Shown here: in pieces, positions 50,421 through 63,511 of the stretch
Numbering within the stretch: the first letter of the stretch is position 1
Layout of the letters: every line of letters begins with the position of its first letter
Origin: Rhynochetos jubatus
Taxonomy: Eukaryota; Chordata; Aves; Eurypygiformes; Rhynochetidae
DNA: 64,000 nucleotides
Reading direction: 5' to 3'
Assembly (NCBI GenBank): GCA_027574665.1
Contig: CM050654.1
Location: forward strand, 25,439,722 to 25,503,721
Notes under the pieces: generated by a model
Seen by the model: only the letters and a program-made list of their open reading frames with translations
Databases searched by the model: none
Told to the model about the DNA's origin: nothing
Translations under genes and position numbers: made by a program

Positions 50421-53400
50421 ACATAAGGAGTTGCTGAGGATCCAGCCAAACCTGCAGAGTGGAAATTCTGGAGGGAAATAGAAAGGGATGTTTATTTGAA
50501 GAAAAATAAAAAAATAGTAAAGGAAATGCAGACTTTGTTATATTTGTTATTTTACCTGAGGTTCTGTTCATGTGAGCCCAGGTGATCTGGAAGCTGTTTG
50601 CCTGTGCGTGTGGTAGGCTGCAAGGTACTTGGTAGTTGATTTACTTTATCCGTTGTTACGCTTTATATTACTAAGGCACCTGGCAGCCCTCTACACAGGT
50701 CAGGAATCCTTTGCACCATGTGTGTGACTGCCATGGAGACCTTTCATGTCTCGGTGAAACTCAGGACACATGACAGACTTAGGAAGGTATAAGCAAAGTG
50801 GGTAGTGTTTTGTGTGATAATCCTTGGGTTTAAGATAGACAACTACTTTTTGGGAAACTTTGTTGCATAATGTGCGTTCAGTATCCTGTGACTAATGGGT
50901 ACTATTAGGGAAATCTCAATAGTTAGGGAGATACTGTCAGACTCCTTGGAGACCTGATGAAGAACAAAACAACACATTCATTTCATTGTCAAAAGAACTA
51001 CATGTATACCCCAGTCCCAACAAAGTGAGACGCTATTTTTTGTTAATACTTAATTTCTATCAACTAACAACCTTCAGCTCTGTGTCGCAATTCTTAAAAT
51101 GCTTAATCATGGGAATAGCATTTGTCACTATTCATGTCATTAAGAATATTCACATGTTTAAAAACTTGAAGTTCTGTCTGACCTCTGCAGTTCAAGTCTG
51201 AAATATTTTGCCTATCTTTACCGTAGCTCTGATTTGTCTACAGTCTGACAACATGTCAGTAAAAATTTAGGTGTGTTGACCTGTGCATTTGTAGCTGTGG
51301 TTGGAGAAATACTATACTGGTTATTCTCTCAAGCTGCAAAATAAAGGCCGGTTACAGAAAGCACATCTTGCAGTACTCATCCCCGAACAGGAATTTCACG
51401 AAGACTGCACATTTGTATGAAATCTAATGGCCATTTCTTCAGTGAAACTTCACTGTCCTGCTGAGCATAAAGTACAGAAGCACTTATATAATAGAAACTT
51501 GGAACACTGTAAATTATGTCCTTTGAACAATAATTGAACTTTCTTCTTGTATTGAACTGAAGTTTAGGAATGTAGTGTTCTTTGTCTCATAATTGTCTGC
51601 CTACACACGCCCAGTCTGCACTTCTAATAACAACTTGCCGTTGAAGGAGCACGCATGTCCTATATTTTTGGCCTCAACTGTATATTTTTGCAGTGGAAGA
51701 TGTCTTTCCATTAACAAAAATAACTTCATAATGATTATACATTAGAGTTAATGGTGCCAGTTTTATATTAGTATGTGCATACATACTTGTCAGAACATGA
51801 ATGATATTTTCAGAGTAACCCTACAGTTTGAGGAACTATTAAGTGGTTTTGATTCCATTAAAATACTCAACAACATGTTTGTTGAACTTGCACTTTTTTT
51901 GTTATTAATCTAATACTGCCATTTGTAGGCTGTGATGAATATGTTCTGCAGACAGGCTAACCAAAGATAACAGATCAGATCTCTGTTCAGGAAAACAACA
52001 CCATGTAAACAGAATATTAAACCAGGGCTTCAGAGACAGCCCATCATTCTGTAAAAGAAAAAGGTCAGCTTGGGATGAGGGCTGTAACTGTGCTTCAGGA
52101 CAGGTAAATATATAACCATAAAGAAAAGCAATTGTCATTTAAAGCTGAGCGTAAAAAGCGTAAGCTTCATTATCGTGCTGATCTGGATGAACCTTAAACA
52201 ATGTTTACAGTAAGGTTTGGAGAGTTGCCTAGCGCTAGAGTATACACAATTAAACAACATAGCTGAACTTTTCTTTCATGTCAGCATACTGCTGAAAAGA
52301 CCTCCATTGTACTCATACTATACTCATTCCTGGAACCGACAACATAAACAGGGATAGAGAACACTCACTAGTAATTCTACCCCACAGTAGTCGGGTGCAC
52401 CAGGGGGCATAACTCCATTTTCACCTATACAGCCTAAGAAGTAAAATAGACATGTAACTGATGGTGAGGGCATAGCAAGACATGAACTCGCTTCTGACAC
52501 GTGAATGTGTACCTGAATTTGGCAGTTGCACGTTGGGACTAATAGCTATTTAGCATCTTGCCAAATGAGTGGTCATTGGTTTTGTGCACCCTTATTTCTG
52601 TGACTAACAGGCATCTATATACTCATCCTTGCTTTGGTGTAGTAACCCAAGAAAAGCAAACACAAATTACTGAAGGAACAAAGGAAAGCTAGAGCAACAA
52701 GCCAGTTGGTAGATTGTGAAAGTGGATAGTCTGAACTGGAACTGCAGTTTGGCGTGTCATTAGTCGCAGAAATACTTGTGTTTCACATTATAACAGTAGG
52801 AATTTCCAGACTCATCTATATGATTTCATATTTGCTCTAGTTATTTTTACTTTTTATTTTCAAAGAAATTATTTTTCATACATATACATCATGATAGTTC
52901 TTGTAGTGCTTATAACTGATGTTATTGCATTAACTTGCTGCACTCAGTTTCTATTAAGCTGTTTATTTTTATGTAGAGACTACATCTCAATGAACATTTT
53001 TAATGAAAAACAGTTAATATTAATGGCTGTATGTAAAAATGGAAGTCAATGTAGGATATGAATTTAAATGTGCAGTATATGACTGTTTAAATCTAGGACA
53101 ATTAACTAGATTGTATGCAGTTGATGACACTGAAGAAAGATGAACAGTAATTGTATTACATATGAAAAATGCTCTGAACTTTCATCAGCTTCCAGAAGAG
53201 AAGAACAGTTCAAAGCTTATGAACAAATCATAAACTGAAATGCTGCAAATACACAATGGTTTCTTTCAAATATTCTTTTTTTTTTTTTAATCAAGACCTC
53301 TTTGACCCTTGTGTTCTGTAGGAGTGATACTAATGCTGTGCAATTTCAGATAATCACAACACTCACTCATCAGAGATTAAACCAGGGTTTTGTAGTATTT

Positions 53401-54179
53401 GTAAACTTGAAATTAAAATGTTTAAACTATACATTCTCTTCACTTTCACTAAGCAGTTTTTACTACTCATTGACCAAAAATTACTCACGCTATTGTCTGA
53501 AATTGCAGTTTATTACAGTTATGAGAGAATAATTACATTCTACTCTATACTAAGCTGATAGAGGAATAATCATAATTTTATGTTGTCAGACCCTCAGTCC
53601 CTCAGTGGTGTCTATTCTGTAATAATTTTTTTCAGTTTTTAAAAAAATGGCATCTCATTTGTCTGGACAGATACTCAGCTGGAGAATGGTGACATGCCAG
53701 TATTATTGCTTTAACAACACAGAAATAGCGTGAGGGCTCTTATACGAGTAGTAGATAAACAAATTCATTAGCAACCCCATAGCACGTTTGCTCAGTGTTA
53801 GAAAGTGCTCTTCCAAGCAGCGCCATCAAGTCTTTTTGTCTGAAAATGTACAATAACTTTATTACCTTTCAAATACATCTTCTCAATTTACTTTCCTTTG
53901 AATTAGGCCTTTCTGCCAGATGTGATTGATATTACATTGCCAACTGTTGCCAGTACCTTTTCCTCATATTTTTAATGCAAAAAATATCTTTCAGTATCTA
54001 ATGTGTTCTCAGTTTTTAAATTAGATGGCTTTTTGAATGTCCTGGGAATCCAAAGGAAGTCCCTGGCTGGCAAAGTCAAATTAATATGTTGGTGCTCTAA
54101 GTATGTAAATCAGTGGATAGTAACTGTGTAGACTGAGAGGAATTCACTGTTTGCTAGACACTCTTGTACACAGCTTTGT
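50421..54179. other. RBMS1 intron 1, CTCF-like site only
   Basis: Besides the site at 52,397 no element was recognised; the sequence is AT-rich with T-runs such as that near 53,277. Confidence 0.5.
52397..52410 (+). promoter_or_regulatory. CTCF-like binding site
   Basis: GCACCAGGGGGCAT contains the CTCF core CACCAGGGGGC. The adjacent bases (preceding GGGT, following AACTCC) match the wider motif only in part. It lies in intron 1 outside recognised repeats, in + orientation. Confidence 0.4.
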
Positions 54180-54595
54180 GCTTATAGGCTTCAGGCATCC
54201 CGTTGCTCTGCTGTTGGGTCCTCCCCGGGCCGCAGGGGGGTTGTCTCTGCTCCCCATGACCCTCCATGGCTGCAGGGGCACAGCCTGCCCTCTCACCACG
54301 GGCTGCAGGGGAACCTCTGCTCCAGGCACCTCCTCCCCACCTTTCCTCGCTGACCTTGGTGTCTGCCTGATTGTCCCTCTCACATCTCACTCCTCTCTCT
54401 GCTACTGGTCCTCTTTGATTTTCCCTCTTAAATGGGTTAGTCATAAGCGCTAATTGGCCAGAGGCAGGTCTGCCTTGGAGCCGGGGAAGCTTCTAGCAGC
54501 TTCTCACAGGAGCCACCCCTGTAGCCCCCACCCTCCTGCCCCCGGCTATGAAAACCCCGTCACACAGCTCCAACACACCATCAGCTCTTCCAGAA
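54180..54595. repeat. Probable dispersed avian repeat, class uncertain
   Basis: A sharply bounded GC-rich block contains GGGCTGCAGGGGAACCTCTG, GACCTTGGTGTCTGC, TGGAGCCGGGGAAGCTTC and CACAGGAGCCACCCCTGTAG. I recognise this succession as a repeated sequence found at many places in bird genomes, but I cannot assign it to a class; an LTR origin is possible. The open frames on both strands here are best read as repeat sequence, not genes. Confidence 0.45.
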
Positions 54596-55309
54596 ATGTT
54601 TTTTTGTTTATTTTTTCATGATACAAAAAGCATGACAGAAAAGGCACGAGCCAGTTCAGCTTGTACACATAAACAAACCCAAACCACTGTAACCCATTAA
54701 GCTAATTATGGTATTAAAAATTAACATTTCTAGACTCCATACTTCCTTTTTTTAACTTCTGCATAAGGACAAAAGTGGATGTGGCATGCATGTGGAGCAA
54801 CATGAATTTGCAGTCAGAAAAAAGAACTGTTAACAATAAACCTCCACGGATGCAGTCCTGAAGGACTTTCTTTCCAAATGTGTCCTGTCATAAAGCATTG
54901 GGATTACTCATAGTAGTAAGGATTTGTTCTGGGACTTTACAGGGTTGCCACCCAACCATTTTGTGGCTCCCAAGATATGCAGACCTTTTATAAAACACAG
55001 AGGAGCTGAAGAGCAAATGGAAAGTACTTTTTTATACGAAGCCTTGAGACTCTGGAGACATCAGGACCTTCGGGCCTTGTGGTGCCATCACATGTTAAGC
55101 AGACCTCTCCGGTGCTTTCACTAGTAAGTTCTACTTGAGAACCGATGGGTAGAGCATGACCCCAGCGTGGTGCGTGCTTGCAGGCTGAGCGGTGGTGGGA
55201 GGCCAGCTGTGGAATGTGGGAAAGCGGCTGAACTGCTGAAGTCATGCAGGGAATGTTAAATGTGTCTCCAGCTGGCAGGGAGCTGCGGCTTAAACACAAA
55301 CTCTGGGTC

Positions 55310-55460
55310 GGGTTGAGTATTGCCGAGTGTTCGCGGCACCCTCAGCTCCTGCTGCCCTGAGCGCCTCGATACATGTCGCAAACCGATCGAGAAGAAAATG
55401 AAACGCCTGTCGCCTTTTAGGGGAGTTTTAATAGCGAACGACGCGAGGCAGTGAGGGCTC
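55310..55460. promoter_or_regulatory. Isolated intronic CpG cluster
   Basis: About 14 CpG dinucleotides fall within roughly 130 bp (for example TGTTCGCGGCACC, CGCAAACCGATCGAG, AGCGAACGACGCGAGG), while neighbouring intron sequence has almost none. The cluster sits about 21.6 kb into RBMS1 intron 1. This is too short for a classical CpG island, but suggests an unmethylated regulatory element or alternative promoter. Confidence 0.4.
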
Positions 55461-58400
55461 AAACTTTTTAATTGTAAACTAAACTGATAGAGTAGCCCTA
55501 CCCTGGCAGTGAAAGTTAATTCTACAATGCCCAATAGAGAGAAAAAAGGGTCTTGTACTTTTCTTTTTTAATTCTTTGGGGTATGTTCCTCTTCAGGAAA
55601 ATGCAATTCATCCTTCTTTAGCAACTGTCTGCATTAGTGAGGGTGTTCTCCAGCAACTTTGCTGATGAGTTCAAGCTTCACAGTAAAACCAGCATGGACG
55701 GGGACTGCCGCCTACCTGGTATGGCAAAGGGCAGAGGGAGAGTCAGTGGGAAATGTTTGTGGCCCTTCTCATGGACCATTGGAATTTCCTCAGGTCCCTG
55801 GTGTTCCTCCATTAGCAGAGCAGCTGCTGTGAATACCCCTAAGGAGTACCTGCAGGTACTTTCACATGTGGTTTTCTCAGACTGACATACATAGGCTCAC
55901 TTTGTCTCAGCCCTGAGCTAAAAGAAAACCATGCTGGGGCAGTGCTTAACCTGAGCTAAAGAATCCTGCTGAGGTGTCAGTGAGGCGACTGCTGGTCCAA
56001 GGGTTCAGGCCATGTACTCCCAGGTCTGCTGGAAGAAGACTCTGTAGACATGCCCTGTATTGTCTGAAGGCATACCGAGGGAAGAGAGGGTGTGACAGTT
56101 AAACTCAGAGGTGGCAGCTCTGTTACGAATAACATAGGAGTTTATAGAGTACTATCAAATATGATATAAGCAACAGTAGCAAATGGGTTACTACAGACCA
56201 CAGCATGTAACTGCCTAGCAGTTGGGTCCGTAGCAACGGTCCTCATCTGGAAATTCCTTGAAGTCTTCCTAGGGTTAATTTTCATAATAAGATTACGACT
56301 TTAAATCATCAGGAGAAAGCATCGATCGACTGTTTTTCAGCTTTTGTTTAGCTGACTGCTCCACCCAAGTAGCTCTGGTCATAAGACATTTTCTTCTGTT
56401 AGAGTCATAACTCAGGATGTGTCACAAATGGCATTAACATTGAAACACCAGTGAGCTCTGCCTCTTAATTTCTAATCCTTACCACAAACCTCTTGACTCT
56501 GGATCAGTAACAGAATGGAGAAACATGAGAAAAATGCGTTTTTAAACCTTTCCTATGCAAGCAGTCATTTAAGGGGTTTTAGAGATTAACTGTGGTGAAT
56601 CTTGCTGCACAGATTTGGGACGTACCTTTCCCCAGCTAATGGCACTCCCTCCGCTGCCTGGCCTCCCCGCTCATACACCACCTCAGCGGAGGCAGCAAGG
56701 GTACATCTGCCCATGCCCTCCTGTTTCCTTGCAAAGTTTGGTGCTACCACCCAAATCGCTTTCCTTGATCATACAGCATCATAAGCACTGCCTTTTGAAG
56801 CAAGGTGTCCCCACCTTGGTAGCTACAGAAGGTTACCTGGGAGCAGAGAAGAAAGTTTGCTGTAGGCAGTAGGTGAAAAAGGAATACACCTGGGACTGAC
56901 AGAGCTTGACTGGAAAAAATCTAGAGCAGAAACAGAAAGAGAACTTTGCAAGCACATGAAGCTCACCTTCCAGCTTCCTCCTCAATCTGTCCTATGGGAA
57001 TAAAATAGTTCTCACAATCAGGAGGTGGAATGCCTGGAAAGTAACCCCAGTGGGGCGTGAGAGTGGGGAGATGTGGGAAAAAAGGTCGCTGAGCTAAGAT
57101 ACCACACGCTGTACTGGGAGCAACTGAGGCTCAAGCATTCCCTTTTGCTCACTCAGGCATTTTTGGCAGGGGACAAAAAGGACACCTGGAGGCAGCAATA
57201 CCTCAGACCAGTAGAGGAAGGCTTGCAAATGCTCATCTGCCAAAGCCTAACTTGTAGTAGGAACATTCACTGCTCTCCAGTAGTCAACAAACAAAGTTGT
57301 TGCTGTATGGTATCAATAGAAGCAGCTGGTGCAAGTAGCAGCTCTAAAGGAGATGGACGGGAGACGAGCGTTAAGTGCTCGTAATTTGTGCTCCAAGGTC
57401 TGCAGCTCAGTTCCGTTCAGTATCTTATAATACAGAAGATGCATCGTGAAATTAAAGCTGTTTTCAGATGTATTCTTTTGTAGCAGTACCAACTTTAAGC
57501 ATCCCTCTTTGTCTACAGCCATTCTTTCTCCCCACATTACCCCATCAACAATGCCAGCATAGCTGTTAGTGGGACCATACAATGAAATAGATCTGGGAAC
57601 CAGTCCAGGTTAAAAATAAACTGCAAAGATGAATACCAGGAACAAGCAGGATAAGGGGGAAATGTTTATGCTAGCAGTGTTACTGAAAGAAATGTATAAG
57701 AAACTTTGCACTAGTGAATTCTCATTTATTATTGGACAAAACGACAACCGATGATGTGCAAAGTAAAACATCAGATCTATATCCTGACGGTCTGAGAAGA
57801 GCAATCATGATGATTATTTACCTTTATATTTAATGAAAGGGATTATATTAATGTGACCTAGTATTAATTTATTACATAAATGTTATTGCCGTGGGGAATA
57901 TGCCTAGTAAGGTCCCCCTGTAATCCATAAGTAAAAAGGGGTTACAGAAGTTAAATATTAAAAATTGCTTTTGTGCTACAGTGGAGGAAAAAGGAATTGT
58001 GAAACCCAGACTAGAATTAAGGAGTTTCTAGAGAAAATCCTATACGATAATATTAGAGTATTTCAGTACTACATCTTGTAGACTTTGGTATAAACCAACA
58101 GTCATGAGAAAAAGGCTAATTGAAATATATAAAAAGGGATATTTATTTTCATTTTTACAAATGAAATGAGGAAATTAATTTAATCTCGAAGTGTAGAAAT
58201 AGGGGAAAAATGATCTACCTTTTCTGAGTAAAGATTAATGACTGCTGTTGTACAGCATAAACAATAATCCAGTCAGTCAGTCTGTTCTTACTGGTGAAAT
58301 CATCTTCATACGACTGAACATGAAATAAGCTCATAAAGTGAAAATGGAATGGAAAAAGCATGCTATATTTGGGGAGAAATCAGATTTACAAAGGCTAGGA

Positions 58401-60159
58401 CACCCTATCTGGTGTATTTGTAAATAGGTCTTTTGGTTCATGTAAACAGGGCATGGCACACCATATTTCTTATCTGCGGTTAGTTAAAAACAAACAAAAA
58501 ACCCACAGCAGCGAGCGGCTGGGGTACAGATGTTGGGATCCCGGCATTCCCTGGGTACGCAGTGAACCAGGGGCCACAGGCAGAGGTCTTTCCGCACCCA
58601 GAGGGCTTTGCCAACCTCTTCTAACATCCCAACACCTTGAAGAAACCTGTTTTGCCTTAAAGCAGGGATTCTGATAAATCGTTTCAAACAAACACAGTCT
58701 TATCTGTGTGGGTTTTATGCCTTATAATGTGGATCAAAAGACTGGATAGTTTGGAGAACTAACTTTTATCTGATAAAACAAGAACTATCAGAAGAATGGG
58801 GTTTTTGTTTTTTGAGTTGCTGAAATTTGAAATCTGCAAGTGAAAGGGAACACGTTTAGAGTCCACCTGACGGGGACATCTGTAGAGATTTCAATGAAAC
58901 AAGAAGTCGAAAGCATTCTGCTTCCAGCTGAGTTAAGTGTTTCTTTGACCCAATTAATTTTTAAGGTTTTTAAAGCTCATTTAAAATTAAATAAAGATGA
59001 TTTTGAAACGTTATCTTTAATCATTTAATAAGAAAAAGGTTAGAATGAAATAAATGGTTGTACCATCAATAACCTTTGTGAGGTTTGTTGTTGCATGGTT
59101 GTCATCTCTGATACCAATTTAACGGCAGTAATCAGCTGAGATTTGTTGCTGTATGGTCTCTGATCCTTCCTTGGGCTTCTGTCTTCCAGATGAAATGCCT
59201 CCTTATATATTTAACCTCCGTCCTTATTTCCATGCCCTGATTTCTGGAAGATAGAGGTATATCCTTTATCTTCTTCCTGGCTTATAAAATGTTTGATTGA
59301 ACTACGTTGCTGTAAGATAAGTATTTTTTAATCAACTTCTGCTTCTGTGGCCTGCTTCTCTATGTCTTTGCTTTTCATAGATTTTGCAAGTAACTTCAGC
59401 AGAAGTGACGTGGTTTTTGAGAGTTAAGTTTTCATTTCTTTTACATCTGGTAAATTATCTCATTGTTTATAACGTTTGAGATGATAGAATGAGAACGTAG
59501 TTTATAAAGTCATGAATGATGTTGCCACATCTTTGTTCCAGCTGAAGCTGATCTTAAAAAATCCTTATTTCCCCCAAACGTACATGATTGCCAATCGGCT
59601 GTTACTGTCCAGAGTCATAGCCAGTAGGACGTGAACAACGTTCTCCACGTTCAGTGGCTGTTTGTTGGCAGTGTGAAATGAGATGCTGGTCTCAGCTTGT
59701 ATTTGTTGTGGTTACAGAGGCCACTGTCTCAGTTGTTGCCCTTCCTCCTATGCTCAGCAGAGAGTTAGAGAAGAATCGTGTACTCATTCCTTTCTGAGGG
59801 CAAACCTCCAAAAGCAGGATTGAAGCAAATCCACAGGACAGCGTGCTCTCCCTCTGCCCACATTGTACCTCCTTTTGTGGAAAGTGGGATCTTGTCATTT
59901 CCGGAGCTACTAAACTAGCTTTGAGGTAGAGAAGAAGGAAGGGATTTGATGTTTAACTTCAAGGTGAATTTAAAATTTAACTTTGAGATTATTGTCTTAA
60001 TCCAAATTCAAGCAAGTCCTTAACTGAAAAAAAAACCCCAAACCTTCTGAGATTTAATCATGCGAAGCTGGCTGTGGGGCAAACCGAGGATGCAGAACAC
60101 CTTTTCCGTGAGTTTCTTGACACCAGTCCCTCAGATTTCAAAGGCAATAATTAGGATCA
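55461..60159. other. RBMS1 intron 1, no internal gene recognised
   Basis: A GC-richer island at 58,500-58,680 has open frames on both strands and a 9-bp inverted repeat (TGTTGGGAT near 58,529 and ATCCCAACA near 58,625), but no identifiable function. A short CR1-like phrase near 55,655 is too brief to call. Confidence 0.45.
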
Positions 60160-60350
60160 CGCTCAAGGGTGAAAAAATGTAAAAAAAGGATCATGGGGTA
60201 GGTTTTAAGGCTGTAGAGAGGCTGAGAATAACAGATTACTTCAGTACTGGTGCCCTGGAATGATCTGCTACAGCTAACTTCAGGAGCTGTTAGCTATTCC
60301 CTTTTTAAAGTCAGGGAAGTTTAAGACTAGATGACATTTCTCTGCTGGCC
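60160..60350 (+). mobile_element. Possible ancient CR1/L3-type LINE 3' remnant
   Basis: The phrases CCCTGGAATGATCTGCT, then TTTAAGACTAGATGACAT and CCTTGTCAGGGAGGTTGAAC, follow in order the pattern of old CR1/L3 3' ends. The match is patchy, and the call rests on memory of the family rather than an alignment. Confidence 0.35.
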
Positions 60351-62414
60351 CTTGTCAGGGAGGTTGAACATGACATATAGGAGCAAAAGATTTGATTGTG
60401 AAGGTGCTAAAACACTGAGTATTCAACTGGTTGCTGAGTTAGCGAACGGGCTTTTAAAAACTGATGCACAAACAGAGAAAAGTCTTTAAAGCTTGCTGTC
60501 TTCTCTTGACTCTGGAGGATAGCCCCCTAAAATGGTTACAGATGTTCAACCAGCTGTAAACGAAGATTTTAGTAATAGTAGTAAACAATAATAATAAATA
60601 TTAATAGTAATAATAGTGTTGAGAAGATTCATTATTTGTGCAGTGCATCAAGAATGAAAAGCGTTAAATAAATCCAATTAGTAATTAAAGTGTGTGTGTT
60701 TAAAAAAAAAAAAAAGCCTAATGAGTTAGAGTGGAAAATAATTAGCCAAAATTGTAATTCCCTCTTTGGTCCGTCTTTTGTGGAAAGTTGAAACCCAGGA
60801 TCGTTATTTTATAGACTGTGAAAACTGAGGAAGAATGAATGTTTTACAATTAAATGACAGCACATCATGTTCATTAGCATGGAGTTAGGGAACTGCGATA
60901 TTCCCACCTGTGACTGCAGCGTATTTTAATTTTTCTAAAACATGTATTTTGCCATTATGTATTTTACATACTTGAGCGCTGCACACCATTTCTGTAAAGC
61001 ACAACTTCTAGTTGCACGGTGAGATCTGACAATTCGAACACTGAGGAAACAAATTGCTGTCTGACAGAGCAGACAGGCTTGCAGAACTTTATACTTGAAA
61101 ATAAGGAATTCAGGAAATACCTTGTGCCTGACTCCAGCAACAATCTCTTCCTTCCTAAGAGTGATCCCTGCGCTGTGCTCCACAGTGATGGCAAACACAC
61201 AGGCCGGGGTGGAGGGAAGTGGAAAACACAGCTATAGCGAATGCTAATGTCTTCTTTGTATGTGGACACATGTCACCATTTTTGCTTACATGAGGCAAAG
61301 TACTTCTTTCAGGAAAGCTCTGCATTCGGCAACCAAAGGCACCAGTTTCTTCTCAAAGAACAGGCAAATGCATCCTAAAGCTGACTAGGACAGCAGCCAC
61401 TGTAGGATAACATTTTAAATCCAATCTGTCTCTGCTATTCAGCCACCATTTCCAATTCAGTATTGAATGATTTCCATAATTCTTCTCCTCTCCGACCCGA
61501 CTTCTGCTCTTTATGACTAAGTGAGCAAGGAATCTATACATAGATCAAGAACGTCAGCATTATTTTATGCTGTGAACTTGTCTACGAATTTGGAAGAAAG
61601 TGATCCTGTGGAGTCATTCATTTTACCTCTAGAATTGGTTATAGCTATTGATATACCTCTGAAAGGAAAAAAAGGGAAAGAAGATATGAAGATGTGCTAA
61701 AAAAGCAGGTTTTATGTTGGTGAACACGCCACTCCCCTCCCTGAGAGGGTTGAACCACATATACAAGAGAACAAGGATTCACCTTATTATTGTGTGCTGA
61801 TCATCATGGTTTTACTGTGTCTTCCTAAGTAGGGTGGACAGGGGCCATGATTCCTTGTTGCCTTGCCCCTCATGAAAGTATTTATAGCAGAACAAAGTAG
61901 GCATAAGGTATCTGTTATCCAGAGTCTTCAAATAAAACTAAATTTAAATCGAATCTTCAATAGTCTTATAACACAAGAAATACTGCCTACCCAGAGCATG
62001 GGGAATTCATGAGTCACATCCCAGATCTCCCCCATCCCAGACTTCCTGCTTGTCAGCAGCTTTCCAGTAATGGGTAACTTAGGTAGTCTGCAAATAATCA
62101 AGACAAAAGATTCGTCCAAAAGTACCCAAGACAGTAGGAAGTCTAGCAGCAGGAACACTTCCTAGAACATTGCAATTCTTAAATCATCCCTTTTGTTAAA
62201 ACCTTTTTGTACCTTCAAAAAAATAAAACCTGACTTCTGCATTTAGGAGAACGATACTCCAACTGTGTAGTTGCCTATAGGTAAAGAAAGTCCTAATTTG
62301 CTTCCAAGCAGGGGTCACCTTTCCTGTTGCAAGGCTGGCCTGTCAACGCAATGTCTGGCTCTCTTGTCTAAACTAAAACTCTGGATTGGTCCAACAATAT
62401 ATATTTTTTGTCAG
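60351..62414. other. RBMS1 intron 1, nothing further recognised
   Basis: AT-rich with a decayed trinucleotide repeat and a poly(A) run near 60,700. Overlapping frames on both strands at 60,935-61,269 appear to be chance. Confidence 0.5.
60575..60618. repeat. Degenerate (AAT)n/(AGT)n repeat
   Basis: Imperfect AAT and AGT trinucleotides run through the interval (AATAATAATAAATATTAATAG); a decayed microsatellite. Confidence 0.75.
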
Positions 62415-62420
62415 TCAGAT

Positions 62421-62720
62421 GATAGAATGGTTTGGGTTGGAAGGGACCTTAAAGATCATCCAGTTCCAAGCCCCCTGCCATGGGCAGGGGCACCCTCCAC
62501 TAGACCAGCTTGCTCAAAGCCTCATCCAGCCTGGCCTTGAACGCTTCCAGGGATGGGACATCCACAGCTTCTCTGGATAACCTGGTCCAGTGCCTCACCA
62601 CCCTCTCTGGGAAGAATTTTTTCCTTGTATCTAACCTAAATCTCCCCGCTTTCAATTTAAACCCATTACCCCTTGTCCTGTCACTACAGGCCCTTGTAAA
62701 AAGTCCCCCTCCAGCTTAAA
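62421..62720 (-). mobile_element. CR1 LINE 3' end, 5'-truncated
   Basis: The + strand reads as antisense CR1: GGTTGGAAGGGACCTTAAAG, CCCCTGCCATGGGCAGGGGC, CTGGTCCAGTGCCTCACCAC and CATTACCCCTTGTCCTGTCAC, stopping at GTCCCCCTCCAGCTT. The 3' end is at the low-coordinate side (reverse complement of CCATTCTATC). The 6-mer TCAGAT flanks it at 62,415-62,420 and 62,721-62,726. It is recent-looking and lies 220 bp from solo LTR copy 2. Confidence 0.93.
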
Positions 62721-62940
62721 TCAGATCTAATCCCCATTATGCATGCTTTCAGGCTGCAGATGCAGAGCTTCTTGTCTGATGACTGCCTCCATATTTCCAT
62801 TTTCTGTATTTCATATAGGTATTGTCAGTTTCATAATACCTGCAGTAGCCTGCCAGATACCTTCAGCAAGGTAGATGGAAAAACGTCACTTTTCCTTATG
62901 TGACTGTTATGGTTTCTGTGTCTCCCTTTATTTCTCCCAA

Positions 62941-63511
62941 TGTTGTGGTTTAACCCCAGCCAGCAACTAAGCACCCCACAGCCCTCCTCCCCATCCCCCA
63001 TCCCCTCCGGTGTGTGGGGAGAGAATCAGAAAAGTAAGAAAACTCGTGGGTTGAGATAAAGACAGTTTAACAGGTAAAGCAAAAGCTGTGCACACAAGCA
63101 AAGCAAAACAAGGAATTCATTCCCCACTTCCCACTGGCAGGCAGGTGTTCAGCCATCCGCAGGAAAGCAGGGCTCCATCACACGTAACAGTTGGGAAGAC
63201 AAACACCATCACTCTGAACGTCCCCCCCAGCTTTACATGCTGAGCATGATGTCATGTGGTATGGAATATCCCTTGGGTCAGCTGGGGTCAGCTGTCCTGG
63301 CTGTGTCCCCTCCCACTTCTTGTGAACCCCCAGCCTCCTCACTGGTGGGGTGGGGTGAGGAGCAGAAAAGGCCTTGACTCTGTGTAAGCCCTGCTCAGCA
63401 GTAACGGAAACATCCCCGTGTTATCAACGCTGTTTTCAGCACAAATCTGAAACACAGCCCCATACTGCTACTGTGGAAAAAATTAACTCTATCCCAGCCA
63501 AACCCAGCACA
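62941..63511 (-). mobile_element. Solo LTR, same avian ERVL-like family (copy 2)
   Basis: A 571-bp LTR starting TGTTGTGGTTTAACCCC and ending CCCAGCACA shares most of its length with copy 1. Flanking 5-mers are CCCAA (62,936-62,940) and CCCAG (63,512-63,516), a target duplication with one mismatch. The TATA-like CATGTAAAGC lies on the - strand, as in copy 1. It differs from copy 1 by small indels, including an extra repeat of GGTCAGCTG. It is a solo LTR with no coding sequence attached, lying inside RBMS1 intron 1 in antisense orientation. Confidence 0.88.

Noticed and set aside
55637..55885. Possible CR1 coding fragment or small exon with ATGGACGGGG and GTATGG donor
   Set aside because: The CR1-like phrase is only about 30 bases, and the donor would be in phase 1, incompatible with RBMS1 exon 2.
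4187..63511. The two similar LTRs as ends of one giant provirus
   Set aside because: The target duplications differ (TACTG versus CCCAA/CCCAG), the spacing of 58 kb is far too large, and the DNA between contains RBMS1 exon 1.
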